Source: Panax quinquefolius (lineage: Eukaryota > Streptophyta > Magnoliopsida > Apiales > Araliaceae). Taken from it: a stretch of DNA of 64,000 nucleotides. The translations under genes were made by a program, and so were the position numbers. Positions 1-10,503 of the stretch are shown one piece after another. The stretch is taken from positions 46,787 through 110,786 of the forward strand of contig JAINUW010000256.1 in assembly GCA_020205615.1 (NCBI GenBank), written 5' to 3'. Positions within the stretch are counted from its first letter, which is position 1; the number at the start of each line of letters is the position of its first letter. Under the pieces are notes generated by a model that was not told the DNA's origin, made no database searches, and was given only the letters and a program-made list of their open reading frames with translations.

Positions 1-567
1 TGAGAATGAAATAATCAAAGGCCCAAATTATTAACTAACACAATAAACTGAACTCCTTACTATACTTCTAGCTTAAATAGTGCAAAATCAATCCCCTAAA
101 ACAACACTTTTAAAAATAAAAAAGAAACAGCTAAATAATCATTTAGAGGGTCAAGCCTTTTTAAAGAAAAACTAAAGCCACTTACTAATGAGAACCTCAA
201 GACAATGCAATGGTTTAGGAAAGCTAAAGAGAGCTAGATGTTGTACACTACAACAAAAACTTGGGTATTAGTTATTAGGTTTCATATTGTCAAATAAACT
301 AAGAGAGCATTCCACATAAATTTGCATGAGCGAGACCTTGTGAAGACCATGTCAAATAGCAACCTGTCAATCATACAGGGTTGCTGTCAATCATTCAGAG
401 TTATTTAAACCAACTATTCAACGAATTCAATTAGTTTGTTAAAATTGTCCCCTTCTTGATCAATAGCATTTTTAAAATATTTCAATAAATGAATACATCG
501 TATTTGTTAGCCAATTCTTATCAAATGCATTTCCAAGACAAAGATTAGGACAATAACTTAAAATCCA
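1..567. other. Non-coding AT-rich DNA, no gene seen
   Basis: I see no coding region here on either strand. A 30-bp stretch at 441-470 is repeated almost exactly at 2511-2540, on the other side of the Mutator-like element. A sequence resembling a CACTA-element terminus lies near 249, but no partner end was found. Confidence 0.5.
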
Positions 568-578
568 AAAATATTAAC

Positions 579-2453
579 GGCAAAACTAATGATTTTCCCA
601 TTGTAGTTGGTACCTTTTATTTATTACCCCACTAAACTTTAAATAATTGAAATGACCACATTGAACCAATTAAAAAATTGAAATTAGACCATTCTATTAA
701 ATTAAGTTAACTTCCGACAAATTGGCTCAAGTATTTTCCTACGGAGCATGAAAAAAAAAGAAGGAAAAAGATTGAAATAATGACGTGGCGAATTTGACTG
801 GGCAAAAATAAAAAAAAACTTAATCTTATCTTTTCTCTTTGGTTTTCTCCTCCTCCCATTACTTTCACCATTGTCACCTATCTGCCATGGAGACCATCAC
901 CTCTGAGCTCTGTCTGCCATCATCATCAACGGTCGAGTTTCGACTACCGTCATCACCAACGACCATCACCAAAAATTTCATGTAACTTTACTTTTTTGAC
1001 CAAATCCATAGTCGGATTTTGTGATTTTAAAGGAAATCAAGCTTTGGATTTAAGGTGAGATTTTGAGGAAAGATGAGGAGTTTTTTCATATAAGATGAAA
1101 TCAAGATCAAATTTCAAGTTAGGATTTCTATAAGATTATTAAGTCGCATTTGGGCTCCATCAAATTCAAAGGTAATTTAATGAAAAAAAATTGGGTGTTT
1201 TTTAGGGTTTCATCTCACTTACAGTTGCAAATTGTTTTTTCTTTGGATTATTTGCCTTTCTACTCCCAAATTTCCTCTGTTTTTTAATCTCCTTCAACTG
1301 ATCGAGTCATTGGATAAGTAAAGGAAAACCCGTTTGGATTCTTCTCCTTCCTCTGGTTTTTCACTATTCTCTCTCCTCCTTTCATTATTTTTCAGTTGGT
1401 TAAAATGAGTGCCCTGCAAAACCTCAACACCAGTCACAACTGCAGCTGAAATCATTCATTGGCCAGAGAGCAGAAGAAATGCATGTGTACAGATCATTGC
1501 CTCTAGGTCAAGATCGAAGATGTACTCATTACTGGCAATTTGTTGCATCTGCTTCTAGACATGATCTTGGTTCTAGAAGGATCTTTGTTAAACTACGTGA
1601 TGGTTATTGGAGGCTTATTGATTCCGCAGAGGTAATAAATTAGTTTAGATAACCTTTTTTTTTTTGGGCTCTCTGCACCTCGTGGTTCTTTACACTTTTT
1701 ATCATACATATATGCTTGTTGTTTAGATAGAAATTATGGATAATTTTTATTTTTTTGTAAAAGTGATTGATTAATTTGTTGGGTTAATTGGTGGGGAAAA
1801 GTTGCAGATTAAGGTTGTTTAATCAAGCTAGATCCAAGGATAAACATGAGGGCATTCAATAAGGAGGAAGATTTGGTATTGAGATATGCAAGGAGGTTAC
1901 TTTTTCTGGGTTTTCTTAGAAAATGGGAAGGAACTTGTGTTTTGTTTAACGTGATGAAGAAAGCTAATTTTGTTGCATTTAGTTTACCTGTCTTTCGGAC
2001 CTACTCGACTCTATTTCAGCTGCTCTCCACTGCGTTAGATCAGAAATTACCACCACATCCTCCTTCACCGCTCTTAGCACCACTGCAAAAAGCAAATTCT
2101 TCTCCATTTAGGCAAGAAAGTCATCGTCGGCGAGAAGGGACCGGGGTTGACGACAGAGTAGGACCTCCCAAATACCCACAACTTAGGTCATGTGCTTGGG
2201 AGGATGACCCTAGTTGTTTTTAAATCACATAGGATACTCCATAGCATCTTCCTTTCCTTTTCTTTTTCTTTTTTTTAACTGCCATGTAGGAAAATACTTG
2301 ACCAAGTTTGACGAAAGTTAACTTATTTTATTTTAACAGAATGATCTAATTTCAATTTTTTAATTAGTTCAATATGACAATTTCAATTTTTTAAAGTTTA
2401 GTGGGGTAATAAATAAAAAGTGTCAACTACAGTGCAAAAATCATTGATTTTGC
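579..2453. mobile_element. Mutator-like element (Pack-MULE) carrying an RLT exon
   Basis: The two ends are long inverted repeats of about 190 bp. The left arm runs 579 to about 775, starting GGCAAAACTAATGATT. The right arm runs from about 2265 to 2453 and, reverse-complemented, starts GCAAAATCAATGATT. The arms stay alignable with a few mismatches and small indels through a shared block reading TTATTTATTACCCCACTAAA. The flanks are an identical 11-bp direct repeat, AAAATATTAAC, at 568-578 and 2454-2464. A target duplication of 9-11 bp plus long inverted termini is the hallmark of MULEs. No transposase is visible; instead there is a gene fragment at 1446-1631, so this is a non-autonomous Pack-MULE. 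The interior around 840-1000 is rich in CATCACC/CATCATC runs. An open frame of 125 codons at 1846-2223 matches nothing I know. Confidence 0.85.
1446..1631 (+). pseudogene. Captured exon of a RINGLET (RLT) homeobox-DDT chromatin remodelling factor
   Basis: This 62-codon exon is open and bounded by splice signals: acceptor CTGCAG just before 1446 and donor GAG|GTAATA after 1631. Its translation contains RSLPLGQDRR, YWQFVASASR and YWRLIDS, which I recognise as the conserved block of plant RLT1/RLT2-type proteins (the WHIM/D-TOX region that follows the DDT domain and binds ISWI-type remodellers). Only this one exon of a protein usually well over 1,500 residues long is present, and it lies between MULE termini. 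It is therefore a transduplicated fragment, not the RLT gene. Whether it is transcribed or makes small RNA against the parent gene cannot be seen from sequence. Confidence 0.8.
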
Positions 2454-2665
2454 AAAATATTAACTGGCCACTTACTACATGAATATTTCAATAGTTTTGT
2501 TTTATGAACAAAATTCATCCCCTTCTTGATCAATAGCATTAATATGAAAAAATTCTAAGTAATAAGAACAACAAAATGGGTCAATTAAGTTCATAAAAAA
2601 AATACTATCTAGGAGACATAGTATTGTCCAAATGATAAATTAGACATTATGTAGACATGTCTAAT

Positions 2666-3391
2666 CAGTGTTCTAAAAAGCGGCCTAGGCGGCAAAAAAA
2701 TCCCTCCAGTAAATTAGACGAGGCATAGGCGGGCTATGCGTGTGGGCGGGCTAGGCGGGGCAGAAGGGCCTAGGCGGAAAAGGCGGGCCTAGGCTGAGAA
2801 TGTTTTTTTTAATAACTACCCAAATCAGATCTTGATATATTTATTTTTCTAATGATTTATCATATTCATGGTGCATGTTGTAGAATATCAAATCACAACA
2901 AGAAATGAACAAAATCAAGTCAAAATGGATAATTTTATTATACTTGTAATTTTTTGAACTTGTACCAACTTCAAATTAATTATAAATGATAATACATTTG
3001 TAATATTTAGTTTAATTCAATATAATTCTTAAATTTATGTTTAGTTTCTTAAGTTTTAATATTGAATTGAATTCTTGAGGAGTATGTGTGAGTCCGATGG
3101 AGACATTATCTTGAAGGGATATGGAGAAGAAGAGTTAGAGATATAGAGGGATATGGAGACGAGGACTATTAGTTTGTATTTTTGATTATTTGTTTGTGTT
3201 TAAACTTTGAACAATTACATGATGTGTTTGAACTTTAAGCAAATACCTTTATTATCTTTATTATAGATTGTTTTGCTTTATATTATTGTTTTGTTTGGAT
3301 AAATGTAAGATAAAATATTAAAATTGGCTTAAAATAAAAAAATCTCACCTAGGCCCCCTCGACCGCCTGCCTCCCACCTTTTAAAACATTG
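2666..3391. mobile_element. Non-autonomous hAT-like element, copy 1
   Basis: The ends are short inverted repeats: CAGTGTTCTAAAAAG on the left, and CAATGTTTTAAAAGG when the right end is reverse-complemented. Next to each are G/C-rich CCTAGGCGG-type subterminal repeats (2680-2795 and 3350-3378). The core is very AT-rich and has no coding region. The same element occurs in reverse orientation at 60371-61123, and the cores of the two align closely. The flanking 8 bp are not identical here, but they nearly are around copy 2. The family assignment rests on the CA-G-TG terminus and the 8-bp duplication of copy 2. Confidence 0.65.
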
Positions 3392-3565
3392 ATATTATTA
3401 TTATTATTATAAATTATTTAGTTTTTAAATAGTTTAGGAATTGACTTAAAACAAGTCCTAAAAGGTTTAGAAGGAAGAAAAGTATATATAAGGAGAACCC
3501 TTATCATAGATTAAAGACTAATGCATCTCTTGGCAAGTATTTTCAAAAACCAAAGGAGTTAAGAG

Positions 3566-3853
3566 GGGTAAAATGCATATATTGCCTCTGAACTTTAGGT
3601 TTTTTTGGGTATTGATCCCCTTTCTCTTGGTCAACGCAAATCAAACCCCTATCTGTTCAAAAATTTAGATATTGACCCTCGTGTCACATGTGTGGCACCA
3701 CCTGATGTACTTTTCCAAATTAATTCCCAAGAATATGTTACTCCAAAGAATTGAACCCAAGACCTCCCATTTGAAATTTTGATCAAAAGACCACCTAAGC
3801 ACCACATGTCTAACTGTTTGATTATCCCAAGAAATAAGTTTTGTAATAAATCA

Positions 3854-3946
<93 letters not shown>

Positions 3947-5677
3947 TTATTATTATTTGTTCTTTATTATTATTATTTTCCCAAGTGTATAAGAAAATAA
4001 TGATATTTAAACAAATTACAAAGTTACAATTAGAAAAACTAATACAAATTATTTACACAAATTAAAAATTTACACTTAGGTGAGCCACATTAATAATTGA
4101 AAACTCATTTATAATTGACAAACAAATAATAACTAATGTTTGAAAATAAATATTATTTTTAAAAAATTAAAATTAAAATTCAGAAAATAATTAATATTTT
4201 TGCAAAATAAGTAAAATTTCATCTAAGGCAGATATTTATAATAAATAAATACCTAAAAAATAAAAATAAAATAACATATACTATCATTAAAAATACAAAA
4301 CATCAATTAAATTAAAAGAAAAAAGACAAACTCAAAAATACAAAACGCCTTTAAAAAATATAAACATCTTCTCGTTTTCTTAAACAAAACATCAATTCAA
4401 AATAAAACCCAATCAGTAAGTGGGGCCCAATTAGCAAGTGGGGAACAGAGCCCGCCATGGGCAATCAAGTGCAGTCAGTAGGCAAGACTCCGGCAACCCC
4501 ACCAGACCCCATAACCTCCGGCCAAACACCAGCAGACCCCCAAAAATCATGACCCCAAGCACAGGACAGCAGCACACCAATAATCAAACCCAACCAAGCA
4601 TCCACCCCTGCCATCCCAGATCAATCACCATGGTTGTCGACGAATGGAGAGTAGAGCAACAGACCAAAACAAAATCTGATTATTAGAAATCAACCAAAGA
4701 TTTTGAAGCCAATACAAAGATTCAAACAGTTTAAACCAAATCAAGGGAAAACATCAACCCAAATCGGTAAAATGAAATAAAAACCAATCGAGAGGAGACT
4801 GGATCTACCGGACCAAAGCATGAGACTTCAAACCATCGGATTTTAAATCAAATCCAGAATCCGGCAACCAATCAGAAAACTGAAAAGACAATCTAACAAA
4901 TGGATTTACAAGGAACACAAGTAGATTAGATTGCAAAAAACAAACTACGAAGGAAATTCCAGCCAACAAAGGCCCAGCCAAACCTTAACACGCAGCGTAC
5001 GAGAACAGACCAGATCAAGAATGAGGCCAACCACATGGGTCAGATTTACAAACAAAACAAACCCCAAGATCCGATCAGACAAAGAAATCACACGGGCAAG
5101 CAGATCTTAAGATCGACGAACATATATGCTTTCCGATGATAAACGACAGCAAAATCACCGGGACTCAAAAATATCCATTTGGATAAACAGATTTATAAGA
5201 GGGAGAGACCAAAGATCCAACATCAAACCGAAAACACTTCCAGATTAGGTAGTGGGTTAATTAGCTAGTTGGGGTGTGCTTAATAAATGTGTAGTTTAAA
5301 CATAACAATTAGTTTTCAAAATTAAAAATAAGAATAAATTTTCAAATTTTAAAATAATTATTATGGTTATTATTATTATTGTTATTATTGCTATTATTAT
5401 GATTATTATTGTAATAATAATAATGAATTGATTTAGTACAAAAATTATTTCTTAGGATAATCTATCAGCTAGACATGTGATGCTTGGGTGGTCTTTTGAC
5501 CAAAATTTCAAATTGGAGGTTTTGGGTTCAATTCTTTGGAGTAACATATTTTTGAGAATTAATTTTGGAAAAGTACATGTCAGCATTGCCACGTGGGCAG
5601 GTCAACGCACATGTGGCACCTGAGGCTCAATATCCAAATTTTTGAACAAAAAGATTTGCGTTGTATGCATTTTACCC
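3566..5677. mobile_element. Long inverted-repeat DNA transposon, probably Mutator-like
   Basis: Both ends begin GGGTAAAATGCAT when read inwards. The left arm (3566 to about 3860) and right arm (about 5410-5677) are inverted copies. They share GTTCAAAAATTT, ATGTTACTCCAAAGAATT and TCAAAAGACCACC in the same order, with a gap of roughly 60 bp in the right arm. No transposase is seen. The interior from about 4400 to 5250 is less AT-rich and, on the minus strand, reads like a plant 5' leader or first exon; its source is not recognised. The flanking bases do not give a clean target duplication, so the assignment to MULEs rests on terminus form and arm length. It seems to have landed in an older LTR (3430-3565 plus 5678-5965). 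Confidence 0.65.
3855..3959. repeat. Palindromic (TTA)n-(TAA)n microsatellite
   Basis: About 13 TTA/ATT units run directly into about 20 TAA/AAT units and back to TTA. The tract can thus fold on itself as a hairpin. It lies at the inner edge of the left arm of the 3566-5677 element, where the right arm has a shorter TAA tract (5380-5423). Confidence 0.9.
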
Positions 5678-5965
5678 GAGAGAATTAGGACGTAGAACCT
5701 AAATATACTTCTTCAATCAATATACTTGGCGGATCATCTTTAGAGCGCTGCACACACCGAGTAGTTTGTGTTTGATCCGAGGAATTAGAGAAGCACGAGG
5801 GAGCAAATGATTGGAACTTGAAAATTTGATCAAAAGGTTGTATCATCTTTAAAGATATATCTTTTATCCTTCCTCAATTAATAATATTGCATAAGGTGAT
5901 TCTTGGGATTACAGAAAAATTTTAAATTCTATTTATGTCATGCTTCCGCTTTATTACAATATGAT
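5678..5965 (+). repeat. Probable 3' half of an old copia-type LTR, split by the element at 3566-5677
   Basis: This stretch, together with 3430-3565, resembles a Ty1/copia LTR. The left piece holds a TATATAAGGAG core-promoter-like site at 3484-3494. The right piece ends with GATTCTTGGGATTACAG and CATGCTTCCGC, the style of an LTR tail. No second LTR, primer site or internal region was found, so at best it is a solo LTR. It is an impression from composition and motif style, not an alignment. Confidence 0.35.
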
Positions 5966-6053
5966 TGTATGTCTCGTTTCTACAAACTTACACGAAACCC
6001 AACATTACTCTCAATAACACGAAATTAATAAAGCCAAAGATAAACAGTATCAC

Positions 6054-7298
6054 CTCGTATGACATATTCCTAGTAGCTGGTGCCCATTCCTCAACAATTC
6101 TTCTCTTCAATAGATCTGGATCAGCAGTTGGCGGTAAGCGAACATCAAATCCTGCTTCTGCCTCAGATGGTTGCATATTCATTACAAAGCCCTGCACAAT
6201 CAGTCCATTAGTTCCCAATTTTACAACTAACTAATAATAGAGGAAACTATTTTCTAACCAAGTGTAAAATGCAATACAATCACACAAAACATGCTAGAGA
6301 TATATGCATTTTAAAACTCACAATAGAAGGAGTTTTGTACTTTCAAACACATAGGAACTAACTGAAATAAATTCCATATTCATAGCAAATCCAACCATAA
6401 CCAAATAAATAAAACTTACAGTCGGGGAAGGAGTTCCAGCTTTCAAATACACAGGATTAACCGAAATAACTTCTGAATTCGCCTTTAATCCAGCCTTAAC
6501 CAAATCAAACTGGTATTCCCTAAACCTGGTCATAACCTCAACACTCTTCATCAAATTCTCCATAGCACTATTATCGAACAATTTCGACCCATGACCCGGC
6601 TTCCCATTTGCCTTAATCACCAAATTCCAAGGCGCCCTATCCGCATAAAACACTCTATACTCATCATTAACGGACGCCTGACCCTCATCCAGCACAAACC
6701 CAACATTCAATTCCTTAAACTCTTTTGACTCCACAAACTTCATCATCCCATCAAACCCACCAATTTCCTCATCAGGAACATAAGATATATGAATAGTCCT
6801 AACGGGTTTAAAGCCATATTTCTCCTGAAGGTTCCTAATGCTTTCCAAATACTGGACACCAATACATTTATCATCTTGAGCTCCACGGGCAAAAATCTTA
6901 CCGTCCGGCGAGAGGGTAGCGGAGAATGGGTGGTGAATCCACTTTTCTGGCTCGGCGGGGACGGAATCGAGGTGGGAATTGAAGAGAACGGAGGGGAGAG
7001 AAGGATTGGAGCCTGGCAGAGTGAGGAGAAGAAGGGGTTTGTAATCTGGGGAAGAAAGAGAGAGGGTTTGGATTTTGATATTAGGGATTGATTGGGCTAG
7101 TTTGGTGAGGAAGGTAACAGCGGAAGTGTAATCTGGGGTTGGGTGGGCTGTGTTGATTCTGAGGTATTGTTGGAATCGAGTTATGGGTGTGTCTTCATCT
7201 TGCTGAATTTGTTGATTTTGATGGGATGGGGCAGTTGAGAAGAGAATTAAAGTGAGAAATGAGAGGAGCGAGAAGCCGGAATGGAGTAATTTGGGCAT
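6054..7298 (-). CDS. ACY1: Aminoacylase-1 (N-acyl-L-amino-acid amidohydrolase), N-terminal exons; 3' part not found
   Basis: Peptidase family M20 enzymes of this type hydrolyse N-acyl amino acids with two zinc ions. Exon 1 is 7298-6420 (293 codons) and ends at donor ACT|GTAAGT. Exon 2 is 6191-6054 (46 codons), after acceptor TTGTGCAG and before donor GAG|GTGATA; both junctions are in phase 0. The hydrophobic start (residues 4-22) suggests a signal peptide for the secretory pathway, as in plant relatives. Metal and catalytic residues are present: H109 in SHLDSVP, D142 in GAQDDK, E177/E178 in PDEEIGG, E205 in LDEG and H236 in GKPGHGS. Exon 2 encodes MQPSEAEAGFDVR, typical of the family. The last ~100 residues, including the final zinc-binding histidine, are not found between here and position 1, so the gene either continues outside the window beyond several insertions or is truncated. 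The frame is open upstream to an ATG at 7445, but I prefer 7298: it starts the signal peptide and lies downstream of a TATA-like site. Confidence 0.85.
6318..6515 (-). repeat. 99-bp tandem duplication of the ACY1 exon 1 end
   Basis: The last part of exon 1 with its donor (6417-6515) is followed in the intron by a diverged copy (6318-6416). In both, on the minus strand, TTATTTC is followed 99 bp apart by GTATTTGAAAG / GTGTTTGAAAG and ACTCCTTC, and a GT donor with GAGTTTT or AAGTTTT follows. Because 99 is a multiple of three, the open frame runs through the copy before stopping. The copy has lost the GTPSPT residues. Confidence 0.75.
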
Positions 7299-7410
7299 GG
7301 TGAGTGGAGAGTGAAGTGATTTGAGAGGAACTGAGCAAGTAATCTGCAAAGGAAGTGGACGAGGTATACTGTTTCTTTGATCAAAGATTAGAGATTTGCT
7401 GTTGCAAGCA

Positions 7411-7418
7411 ATATAAGC
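7411..7418 (-). promoter_or_regulatory. TATA-like box of the ACY1 gene
   Basis: On the minus strand this reads CTTATATTGC, about 115 bp upstream of the ATG at 7298. Transcription starting about 30 bp downstream would exclude the in-frame ATG at 7445. No experimental start is known here. Confidence 0.35.
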
Positions 7419-7445
7419 TAAGAGTTTAACAAATTTAAACCGCAC

Positions 7446-7942
7446 ATGAATTCATCGGTTGTGATTGGTGCGGTTTTAATTTGTGTGGTACAATTTCAAT
7501 TAGTATGATTTCGGTTCTAAAATTAATTGAAACAACAAAAAGGTCTAAGCCTTCAATAGAATTTAACACAGAACTCACATCAATTAACTTAGTGACATAG
7601 TCGACAATGAGAATTATATCAAACATAGAAACAAAACTCCTTCTACCAAACATGTCAAATTTACTAAATCATAGAACAGTAAGACACATAAAATAGTTTT
7701 AATTTATAATAAAGGAATAATGCTTTAAAACTAAAACATACGCTATATAAAACAACGAATACCATATATTTGTTAACAAGTAAAAGGTTTATCTAGTTCT
7801 CCAAAAATTAAAAATATATACTAGAGATAAAATGAAATTCTAACTTATATATTGCAGGGAGAACTTATAGAATATAATCCTAACTGTAACTAATTTGAAA
7901 AATAATCTATTAGAATATTACTACTATAGCATAGACTTTAAC
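7446..7942. other. Intergenic DNA, nothing recognised
   Basis: This AT-rich stretch lies between the ACY1 5' end and the first retrotransposon LTR. The short open frames on the minus strand are not convincing. Confidence 0.5.
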
Positions 7943-10503
7943 TGTGACGCCCCCAAAATAGGTCCAATCCAACCAACCCATTCTGAGTCGCCAAATACAT
8001 AGTACAGAAACAACTACAACTTCATTAATACAATTGTCGTGCAAAAAATACATACACATACATAAGCTGTGAGTTTAAATACAAATATTGTCTTCAGACA
8101 ATATCCACACTCACAAATAAGTCCTCATTATAATTATTGATACACTATTTCACAAAATAGTGAGGACTACTAAAACAACTATCTTGAACCATTAATCCAC
8201 ACCCGACTAGTTCTCGCTATATTCTCGCTCTCAGGAGGAGAAAAATGGAACAAAAAGGAAAAGGGGTGATTCAAATTAGCCCAAAGAAAGAATATTATGA
8301 CTAAGATAATGTACAACAAATTATCATTATTCTTCAACAGGAAAAATCGATAGAATACAATGAGCAACAAGTTTTAGATCAACAATCGCGTTAATGGAAA
8401 CAACAATTCATTAGAAGAGTTAAGTAGATAATGAAATCTACTATCATCTATGAATTTAAAAGTTCATCATCGATATTTTATCCTCAGTAACATCAATCAA
8501 TATACATCATAAATCAAATAGTCATCTTTAGACTACGTGCCAAAGATATTCATCTTAGCCATGTTCATCTCAACACTGCTCATCTTTGCACTACGCCAAA
8601 GATATTCATCATTAGTCATGTTCATCTAAAACACTGCTCATCTTCTTGACTACGGTCAAAGATATTCATCATAAGATCATTCATCTTTTTGCACTACGGC
8701 CAAAGATATTGATTATATCATCATTTAGGACTAAGGATGATGAAAAATATTTTAAAGAAAAACGAATCCAGTGAAACAAAAGAATAAATATTAAGGATTC
8801 GTACTTTATACAATCCAAGTTCAAAAATACTTCATAAGTAATCAGAGTGGAGTAAAATTCAAGAATGAAGACCAAAACATAGATCCAATCAATGATAAGA
8901 ATCATAATGCATAATCTTGGACATAGAAAAGAAAATTTAATTTTTACTGTGAATAGGTCGTATTCGTGAATAATTAATGTCAGATATCGTGAATAAGGTC
9001 AGATACGTGAATAAGAACTCTACACCAAAAGATAAAAATTTCATAAAAATATCATCACGCTTCATGAATAGTACTCGTGAATTGTAACTCGTGAATAGTA
9101 ACTCATGAATAGTAACTCGTGAATAGTAACACGTAAATAGTAACTCATGAATAGTAACCCCGACATGAAAAAGTTCTAAATTTGATAAAAAATTCAGACC
9201 AATATTTTGGCATAATGATATCAAGAAATAATATCATTTACTAAGAAAATAACATCCCTTACCTCGAAAGAATAAGACTTGATTTGGAATAATTTGGATA
9301 TAGTGTTGAAAGAACTTCAGACCGTATATCAATACTCAAAGTACTAAAATACTCACAAAAATACGCTTCGATATATAGAGAGAGAAAGAGAGAGAAAACT
9401 TTAGTTTCGGTGTGATTTTAATTCTAACCTAAGCACCCTATTTATAGGAAAATGCTTAGAACACCAAAGCAGAAAATTTAATATAATATTAATATTTTCA
9501 AAACTTATTTATACGCACACCTTTGAATCTGATTTCAGCCACCAAAATAGTCCACCATAATGACAAAAACGCGTTTTTTAAACAAAATATTTAAAACTTC
9601 CAAAATTTAATTATTTTGAACTTTGGAACTTCAATAATTCATAATAAATAGCCCTTTTATCAAGAATTCGAATCTTGCAAATTTTATAGGAAATTCAATT
9701 CTCTACAACTTTGCAGAAGAATGTTTTTCCAAATTCCAAAATGTAAATCGATCAAATCCATAAACAGACGATTTTACTGTGCTATAATCAAATTTTCAGT
9801 CAAGAAATGGGGTCCACCACACACACAAAACATGTGTTAATCATTTAATGCAACAAAAATACTCTTCTTCCTCATATACTCATATATCCCATATTCATTG
9901 TAAAACTATCACCATTATTATATAATATAATAAAATATTATTTTATCGAAAAGATAAAATATAATTTTTAACAATTGTCACTTTAAAAATTTTCTCCATC
10001 TATATCCACATAAAATCAATATTTTCCTCATCATATAAATTAATAATTAATTATTCACAAATAATATTATTAATCACAAAGATCTTGCAACTGCACTGCT
10101 CCCTCAGAAAGAGGGGCTTTCAAAAAGGATTTCTCCTCACTTGGCGGCGTAATTAGGTGACCAAACCTCTCCTTGTACGTAACTTTCTAGACATCGCTAA
10201 TAATGTTATCTAATAATATTATTCGGATAATATAAAATATTGTTCAGATAATGGAAAATACCGTGTAATGACAATTATTGAAATACAAAGTAATATAAAA
10301 AAATCAACGCAGTAATTATTGAATCAATAAAATAAAATAATCGAATAAGTAATTATCGTGAATAATTATCGAGTGGTGCCTTCACGTAAGAATCAATAAT
10401 TGGTGCAATACCGAAGTGTCTTCTTGGCAACAACAATGCGACATCGTGTGTTTTAATCAATGGGTATTCCAAAAGATAACTTGTGTAATAACTACGCCGT
10501 TAT
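7943..10503 (-). repeat. B-family LTR (B2 3' LTR), interrupted by E1 and truncated
   Basis: On the plus strand this begins TGTGACGCCCCCAAAATAGG and matches the LTR at 55374-58100 throughout. It contains GCCAAAGATATTCATC repeats of about 50 bp (8530-8710), a minisatellite of TGAATAGTAACTCG-type units (8940-9165) and a TATAAATA box on the minus strand at 9439-9446. It is cut at 10503 by E1, resumes after E1 for 23 bp, and then meets B1 head-on. The 5' terminal ~250 bp present in the other copy are missing. Confidence 0.8.
9439..9446 (-). promoter_or_regulatory. TATA box of the B2 3' LTR
   Basis: Minus-strand TATAAATA in the conserved context CCTATAAATAGGGTGCTTAGG. The equivalent sites are at 28334-28341 and 34186-34193 (plus strand, B1) and at 56764-56771 (minus strand, B2 5' LTR). 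Confidence 0.7.

Noticed and set aside
249..265. CACTACAACAAAAACTT as a CACTA transposon terminus
   Set aside because: A single short match with no inverted partner or 3-bp target duplication located in the window.
1846..2223. 125-codon open frame inside the Pack-MULE
   Set aside because: No recognisable domain. The second half is Pro/Ser-rich sequence typical of non-coding MULE interiors. It may be another captured piece, but I cannot support a gene.
3779..4000. 73-codon open frame with Tyr and Asn runs
   Set aside because: It is the TTA/TAA microsatellite read as codons.
6789..7091. 100-codon plus-strand open frame
   Set aside because: It is the antisense of ACY1 exon 1, which has clear catalytic motifs on the minus strand.
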